64,000 nucleotides of DNA from contig NZ_CP090977.1 of the NCBI RefSeq assembly GCF_021513255.1, positions 1,054,001 through 1,118,000 on the forward strand, given 5' to 3'. The position numbers were made by a program, and so were the translations under genes. The stretch is from Planococcus sp. 107-1. Lineage in GTDB: Bacteria > Bacillota > Bacilli > Bacillales_A > Planococcaceae. The first letter of the stretch is position 1. Each line of letters opens with the position of its first letter. Below, in pieces: positions 58,929 to 64,000 of the stretch. The notes under the pieces were generated by a model. That model was not told where the DNA came from. It did not search any database and saw nothing but the letters and a program-made list of their open reading frames with translations.

Positions 58929-60779
58929 TCATTTTTCAGCGAATATTTTCATTTCCATTGGTAGATCTGGATGATTCAAATCGAAAGTCCAGCATCTGTA
59001 TTGAGTAGTGTTTATGCGTGTACGTTCAGAACCCATGTAATAACTTTGAGACTTTAAATCTTCAGTGACTGCTTTATAGCCGCTATAGTGTTTTTCATTT
59101 CCTTTCCACTTTGAGTAAACTCCCCATGTCATGGCCGGAGCGATGTATAATATATTTTCCTCAATTCGATAATGCGACTGGTTTAGCCCTCCAGTTTGCT
59201 CGTTTACTAAGACAGCTAAATCTTCTAAAAACGTAGATAAGTGATTTGTGCCATCTGCATGTTTCTGTGATTTAATCATTTCGATTTTTACATCAGCAAC
59301 CAATTTTTCAAATTGATCTTGGTTGCAGAAATTCGTCTGCAGGTTTTCATCTAACCATTCTGTAAAGGTTAATGCTCCAGCCAGAAGTATGGCATAATTT
59401 TTCTGTATCCGACTTGTAATATCAGGTGTATCCTCCAACTGAGTAAGCACCTGATCATAATTTTGAAGCAAATTACTTCTCCATTGATGTGAAGTTCTCA
59501 TGAAATATTGTCCAATCCAATGGAGGATATGCTGATTCTTTTCGAGTGATTTAAAGGCAGCTCGGTCATGGTGGATATGCAGGGAATTCATTTGAATAAG
59601 GCGTGTTGTGATTGCTCCATCAGTTGTTCTATTTTCTCCGCCAAATACCAAAGTGCCACGCACTAAATAATGAATTATTTTGTCGATATCGACTGCACCA
59701 CGTTCGAGTGCTGTCCTCATGAAAATTGTATTCAGGATTTCACGAAACTTGGTGAAAAAATCATTTGCAGCCCGGCTACCAGGTTTCTGTTCCGCTTCGT
59801 CATATCCAATCGGCAGATGAGAATACCAGCTAATCATTTTGCGTAAACCATCTAAACTTGGTGGTGGAGGCAATTTGGAATCAATGCCGGCAAAAGCAAA
59901 CAAACTTCTCATAATTTCTGTTTTCCCCGTATTTCGCCATCCATAAGCATTAATAAATGGAAATTGCTTTGTTTTCTCAGCTATATACGAGACTTGAAAA
60001 GTAGAAGTAACGAACCCAATATTGAGCCAACCATAAACGCCGTATAATTTAATATAGTTCTGGATTAATGTAGTAATTTTCTCAGTAGTAGGTTTTGTAC
60101 TAATATGATTGACGGGTAATTCGAAAGCAGCGTTTTTTTTAATTAAGTAGCTTTTATAAGGAGTCTTTATAATACCCGCTTCATTAGGAAAATATACTTC
60201 ACCTTTAAGATAAGCATGAGTCTGAAAAAACCATCCTTCTTCGGAAGTATTCCATCCGATATAGTCAATTTCAACGATGGTTTCTGTTTTATATCCCATT
60301 AATAATTCTGTTAGTTCTTCTAAGTCACGAGGTGATCCTTTCCAAATGAAATCGCCTGAACTTAGTAAAAGCTCTTTAAATAAACGAGGATTCGATCTTG
60401 TTGCAGCGTCCATTATTATAGTTTGGTTTTCCTTCTTATTCACAATTTTCACTACTAACTTAATCTCTTTATTGTCAGCTATAATGCGATAAAGCGGAAG
60501 AATAAGAAAATTGGAGATGCGAACTTGGGATCTTTTCGGACCTTTAAGGACATAGTAATACTTATTAATAACATTTATAAAGACTTGCTGTTCCGAGGGG
60601 AATTCCAAATTATAATCCAAAAGCAAGTCGCTTAGTTCCTTCTCCTCCTCAGCTTCTTTTAAAGTTTCCATAACTTCAATAAGTAATGGGTGATTCTCAT
60701 CGGCTTCGGACAATCTGCTTTTATTATTTACTTTCTCCTCATCGGAAAGAGCGTTAGTACTTTCTGTATTCGTAATCAT
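58929..60779 (-). CDS. Island P-loop ATPase, probable replication helicase (DUF927-like)
   Basis: 616 residues. Walker A in YGWRNTGKTEIMRSL near residue 287 and a Walker B-like LPIGYDEAEQ near 330, then GTLVFGGENRTTDGA (Arg-rich sensor region) near 390. The N-terminal 240 residues are a beta-rich domain of unknown role, the C-terminal 100 are charged. The plan resembles DUF927 / P4-alpha-like helicases of mobile islands, so I infer origin melting and replication. The adjacent 1.2-kb region with periodic repeats could be its origin. AAAGGAAAG precedes ATG 60779. Not a primase by sequence: no TOPRIM or zinc motif was seen. Confidence 0.55.
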   Translation of the reverse strand: MITNTESTNALSDEEKVNNKSRLSEADENHPLLIEVMETLKEAEEEKELSDLLLDYNLEFPSEQQVFINVINKYYYVLKGPKRSQVRISNFLILPLYRIIADNKEIKLVVKIVNKKENQTIIMDAATRSNPRLFKELLLSSGDFIWKGSPRDLEELTELLMGYKTETIVEIDYIGWNTSEEGWFFQTHAYLKGEVYFPNEAGIIKTPYKSYLIKKNAAFELPVNHISTKPTTEKITTLIQNYIKLYGVYGWLNIGFVTSTFQVSYIAEKTKQFPFINAYGWRNTGKTEIMRSLFAFAGIDSKLPPPPSLDGLRKMISWYSHLPIGYDEAEQKPGSRAANDFFTKFREILNTIFMRTALERGAVDIDKIIHYLVRGTLVFGGENRTTDGAITTRLIQMNSLHIHHDRAAFKSLEKNQHILHWIGQYFMRTSHQWRSNLLQNYDQVLTQLEDTPDITSRIQKNYAILLAGALTFTEWLDENLQTNFCNQDQFEKLVADVKIEMIKSQKHADGTNHLSTFLEDLAVLVNEQTGGLNQSHYRIEENILYIAPAMTWGVYSKWKGNEKHYSGYKAVTEDLKSQSYYMGSERTRINTTQYRCWTFDLNHPDLPMEMKIFAEK

Positions 60780-61153
60780 TATTTAACTTTCCTTTCTCTT
60801 TGAAATCTTGTATCGCCTTAAGTAAAGAACAATCAATAATAAATAGATTTATTCGATGAAATTATAAATTTAAGTGAGACATAGAAAATTAAATCCCTTT
60901 TGTAGAGAATAAAAGAATAATTTCTTAGTAAGGCGAAAATCATTATATATATTGATTTCTATATTTCTACCTTATTAGAATTATTTTTAATAAAAAGAAG
61001 TAATATTAAAAATTTATGAAATCAAGGGTTAAGTTAAATGTATTGAAGAATAATAAAGAATTTTATGCAGCCGAAACTATATGCTGTATCTATAAATGAC
61101 AATACAAGAATCATTAACTCCTAACCTAACTACCGGTGGAAGTGGTTTGATAT

Positions 61154-61186
61154 GGTACCTTTCAAAGGTAACCCTTAATGGTAACG
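61154..61186. repeat. Iteron-like GGTA(A)CC repeats, set 1
   Basis: GGTACC (61154), GGTAACC (61167) and GGTAACG (61180) recur exactly every 13 bases. They lie upstream of an AT-rich stretch (61187-61335) in the 1.2-kb gene-free region 60780-61975, next to the helicase-like gene. Confidence 0.6.
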
Positions 61187-61335
61187 AATATAAAAAAAGC
61201 TTAAAATATATGGATTTATAAACCACATTATTTACAGATTGCTAACAATATCCCCTTTAATGGTTACTATAAAAATACCTTTCATCTAAAGCTTTTGAGA
61301 TAATTACTAGTCTTAAAAGAATAATCTTCCTAGAG

Positions 61336-61379
61336 GGTTCTACTACGAGGTTCCGTTGTAGGTTCCATTATTGGTAACC
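61336..61379. repeat. Iteron-like GGTTCY / GGTAACC repeats, set 2
   Basis: GGTTCT (61336), GGTTCC (61349), GGTTCC (61361) and GGTAACC (61373), at 13, 12 and 12 bases. The last two form an imperfect dyad similar to the operator at 63815. Together with set 1 they bracket an AT-rich segment, the layout of an island replication origin. Confidence 0.55.
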
Positions 61380-61620
61380 ATAAGAAATATTGTTTTTTCG
61401 AAAAATGAAATGTCTAGTTTTAATTTTTTCTTAAAAGATCCAAAGGGTTCGAAAGAGATAACTTAGCAAGTAAAATAAAGATATATAAATTTATTTTTAT
61501 CTTTTTATAAGCAGACTATGAATTTCTGCAGTGTATCCCAATAATAGAGTGTCTTTTGGACATAGTTTTCAACTAAAAATATTTGAACAGTAGTGAACGA
61601 ATTTTACTTATAAAATAATC

Positions 61621-61692
61621 AAGCCCACGGGCCAGGGAGAGTAAGTGTATAAAACATACACCTCACTTAATTCTGGATCGTGGGCTTTTTAT
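61621..61692 (+). terminator. Long two-level hairpin, terminator-like
   Basis: AAGCCCACG / CGTGGGCTT outer stem, CCAG / CTGG, then an inner GTGTAT-AAAA-CATACAC hairpin, ending in TTTTTATAT. About 67 bases of near-continuous pairing; it may end a plus-strand RNA from the repeat region or be a structured small RNA. Confidence 0.6.
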
Positions 61693-61975
61693 ATAGATTT
61701 TTAAAAATATATGGGAGGAAAAAAAGGTTAGAATCTGCATTAACTTTTTATAACAATAGCAGACGGAAAGTAGGCATCCGAAAAAGCCAATCGCTAAGGA
61801 TAAGCGGTTTAAAAACATATCCTAATTAACTCTGAAAAATGTTTGCTCATGGAAGTCTGAGCGAACGACTGTACCCAAGGACGATAATGGTCAGTATAAA
61901 ATGCAATACCAGCAGAGGCTAAATTGCTTGCCTCTTTAAATATAGAGTGGACTTCTAGAGGGAGTTTTAATTTTT

Positions 61976-63095
61976 ATGTCACACCTTATGAGAGACATAA
62001 GGTTAAGGGGCAGTCCAAATACGTTTATTAAGTTATTAAGAAAGGATAAGGGTATGAGCAGAAAAACAAGAAGTAGTATCGTATTTCAAATATCACAAGC
62101 AATTACAGAAATAAATCAGATAGGAATCTCAAAGAAAGAGGCCAGGAGAAAAGGCGAGGAGGGCATACATTCCATTAAACAAATTAAGGAAACGTTATCA
62201 GCCGCTCAAAACTTTGGAAAATGGATACGGGATGAGTATGGAGTACGGAGTATTTACAACTTAACGGAAGAGCATTACCGCTCCTATTTAATACATTTAA
62301 TTGAATTAAAAAGGTCAGCTGGACATCGGCAAAATGTAGAAACGGCTTTACGACATCTGCAAAAAGGTATGGCAATCAGAAGTGACCGCTTAGGACTGAA
62401 ACAAACAATCTTTGTGCCAACCGCTCGACTAACAGATTGGAGGCAATTGAAGAAAGCAGAGGACCGTAGTTATACACAGGAAGAGTTTGAAATGATTCTT
62501 TCGCATGTATCTGATAATGTAGGCGATGCAATTCTCTTGCAGCGTTACATTGGATTAAGAGTGCGGGGAAGCATGTAACGTATGCGTAAAACATTTTATT
62601 TTAGACGAAGAAGGAAATTATTCGCTGAGAATTAAGAATGAAGAGGCTAAAGGGATTACAAAAGGGGGAAGATACAGAAACGCATCAGTACCTTTATTTT
62701 TTCAAATTGAACTGAAAAGAATGTTAGTAAGTAAAGCAGCCGATGATCCCTTAATAGATGTCAAAGTCTCTACAGTACGTAAAGGCGTTAACAGAGCATG
62801 TCAAAAAGCTGGGATTAATCAACGCGGAAGGGGAACTCATGGGTTTAGGCATTTGTTTTGTCGAGATCGATTAATGCTTATGCTTGAAGAGAATCAGATA
62901 CTAAAGCAGGGAATTGCCATGCTCGAAAGAATTATGGCTAATCGAGATAAAGGTCGAAAAGCTGATTATGGGATTTTAAGTAATACTGATAAAAAGATTT
63001 ACAGTCAGTTGAAAGGAGCAATTGACTCGATCCATGAAGAGATTGGCCATGGTGAAGATCGCTGGGATCTCGCTGAAAGGTATTTAAGAATATAG
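61976..63095 (+). CDS. Tyrosine recombinase-like protein, frameshifted as sequenced
   Basis: About 372 residues once repaired. The catalytic Arg lies in IGLRVREA near 197, the H-x-x-R in THGFRHLFCRD near 287, a GHG phrase (IHEEIGHGEDRW) near 355 and a final Tyr in LAERYLRI. Between HxxR and GHG is an insertion of about 60 residues, unlike integrases 1 and 2. As given the frame stops at 62578: GCGGGGAAGC (62563 on) has one G too many; GCGGGAAGC restores LRVREACNVCVKHFIL. The weak ribosome site GGGAG is far from ATG 61976, and ATG 61985 is an alternative. Function: element mobility or resolution. Confidence 0.75.
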
Positions 63096-63122
63096 AAATA
63101 GTATAAAAGGAGAAGTTTCAAT

Positions 63123-63476
63123 ATGAATGAAGAAAAATTAACGATAGAAATTAAAAGACTGCAAAAACAGGTGCAAGAGCTGCAAGGAAAGGTTGGAAAA
63201 TGGAGGCGTATGGCTCAGGAAAAGGCCCCATATAATGAATTCTTCAAGGAGCGGCATGACAATAATGTTCATTACATCTATATAAGTGTGCGTGATATTC
63301 CCAAAGATTATCCTCTCCATGATGCACAGAGACACATGTTTTCTACAATTATTCCAGCCTACCCTGAATATCGATATTACGGATGCTATAAAACGACAAA
63401 ACAAGGCTGGGTTTGTATTTTATCAAGATATGACGATGATGTTGAGTTATTCTACGAAGCCGCTCTCTACAGATAA
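63123..63476 (+). CDS. Hypothetical protein with N-terminal coiled coil
   Basis: 117 residues. The first 30 (EKLTIEIKRLQKQVQELQGKVGKW in pieces) form a clear coiled coil; the rest is aromatic-rich (HYIYISVRDIP, YPEYRYYGCYKT, GWVCILSRYDDD) and looks like a small globular domain. AAAGGAG precedes ATG 63123. It follows the recombinase by 27 bases and may be co-transcribed. No family recognised. Confidence 0.6.
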   Translation: MNEEKLTIEIKRLQKQVQELQGKVGKWRRMAQEKAPYNEFFKERHDNNVHYIYISVRDIPKDYPLHDAQRHMFSTIIPAYPEYRYYGCYKTTKQGWVCILSRYDDDVELFYEAALYR

Positions 63477-63550
63477 TTAAATATTATTAGCAATTACAAT
63501 GAGGTAGTAACTAATTTAGAAAAAAATCTAATCATAGCGACTTTAAAGAA

Positions 63551-63781
63551 TTAGTCACTCATTTCCAGCTCTTCAACTTCTTTAATAAGCTCATTAGGCA
63601 GAACTTCTAATGTTTTAGCTAAAGTGAAAATCGTGCTGATAGTTGGTTGTCGCAGGCCCCTCTCTAACATACTGATATACGTTCGATCTAAATTCGCTTT
63701 GAGAGCCAGCTGTTCTTGAGATAGTAATTTCAATTTACGATGACGCTTTAAAACAATTCCAAAAGCAACTTCTAATTTCAT
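63551..63781 (-). CDS. Cro/CI-type (Xre family) transcriptional regulator
   Basis: 76 residues, almost only an HTH_3 domain: QEQLALKANLDRTYISMLERGLRQPTISTI is split here as LLSQEQLALKANL and TYISMLERG near residues 19-50. AAGGAG precedes ATG 63781. Its promoter and a pair of dyads lie just upstream, so self-repression is likely. It is divergent from a gene that must start beyond the window (GGAGG at 63988-63992), the layout of an island or prophage switch. Confidence 0.88.
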   Translation of the reverse strand: MKLEVAFGIVLKRHRKLKLLSQEQLALKANLDRTYISMLERGLRQPTISTIFTLAKTLEVLPNELIKEVEELEMSD

Positions 63782-63814
63782 AAACAGACTCCTTTTTAAA
63801 CGTCGACTCTTTTA

Positions 63815-63846
63815 GGTTACCTATAATGGTAACCAATAGCCGTAAC
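63815..63846. promoter_or_regulatory. Operator-like dyad GGTTACC-N6-GGTAACC plus a third half-site
   Basis: Perfect 7+7 palindrome (63815-63834) with TATAAT as spacer, then CGTAAC at 63841, giving the same 13-base rhythm (63815, 63828, 63841) as the repeats at 61154-61186. It lies 34 bases from the regulator's start codon. Confidence 0.65.
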
Positions 63847-63866
63847 TAATGGTCTAAAAAAAGAGA

Positions 63867-63929
63867 CATATAGTCTACGGACTATAGTCGTCAAAAAGAG
63901 AGCGATATGGTATTATGAATACTATAGTC
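63867..63929. promoter_or_regulatory. Regulator promoter with TATAGTC dyads
   Basis: On the minus strand TTGACG (63894-63889), 16 bases, TATATG (63872-63867). Between and over these boxes lies TATAGTC-TACG-GACTATA (63869-63886), a perfect dyad; ACTATAGTC recurs at 63881 and 63921, 40 bases apart. This fits an operator that controls both divergent transcripts. Confidence 0.5.
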
Positions 63930-64000
63930 ATAGTTGTTTAGAAAGAAACAATTTACTGTTGCCTTCTGTACAACTAAATTAAGAAGTGGAGGAAGCAGCA

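Noticed and set aside
60780..61975. CRISPR array in the repeat-rich gap
   Set aside because: Repeats are only 6-7 bases with 12-13 base steps; no spacer-like units or cas genes.

Overview
The window is a chromosomal segment of a low-to-mid GC Gram-positive bacterium of the order Bacillales. Gene content and order follow Bacillus subtilis blocks closely: lcfB / yhjD / comK / yhzC; uvrBA; yvlB; hprK-lgt-yvoD-ppaX-yvoF; hisZGDBHAFI; yvcD-trxB-yvcI-rapZ-yvcK-whiA-crh; clpP; cggR-gap-pgk-tpiA-gpmI-eno; secG-est-rnr-smpB-ssrA. Protein wording and the short tmRNA tag suggest Planococcaceae, for example a Planococcus relative. This is inference from memory; no search was run.

Positions 1-48150 are core genome. 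They hold fatty-acid activation under a FadR-type operator, a peptidase, a UbiB-like kinase, competence control (ComK plus an IDEAL protein), excision repair with a LexA-like box, carbon-catabolite signalling (HprK and Crh), lipoprotein maturation, the complete histidine pathway, thioredoxin reductase, cell-envelope and metabolism regulators, ClpP under a CtsR operator, tRNA-Arg(CCG), the glycolytic operon under CggR, and the RNase R / SmpB / tmRNA ribosome-rescue cluster.

Positions 48150-64000 are a clearly AT-richer genomic island entered at the 3' end of ssrA. It carries two divergent-sequence tyrosine integrases in tandem, an excisionase-like protein, small unknown genes, a four-gene antiphage Qat system (qatA-qatB-qatC-qatD, 53379-58147), a P-loop replication-type ATPase followed by an iteron-like, AT-rich putative origin, a third recombinase, and a Cro/CI-type regulator with operator-like dyads. 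The right end of the island is not in the window.

A striking technical or biological signal runs through the whole window. Conserved genes (lcfB, S9 peptidase, ppaX twice, hisD, hisA, yvcK, rnr twice, the tmRNA T-arm twice, xis, qatA, a recombinase) each carry 1-2 base indels. Eleven of the fifteen I could place lie in the same pentamer context, GCGGG / CCCGC. I read these mainly as consensus errors, so I annotate the genes as whole and mark where each frame breaks.
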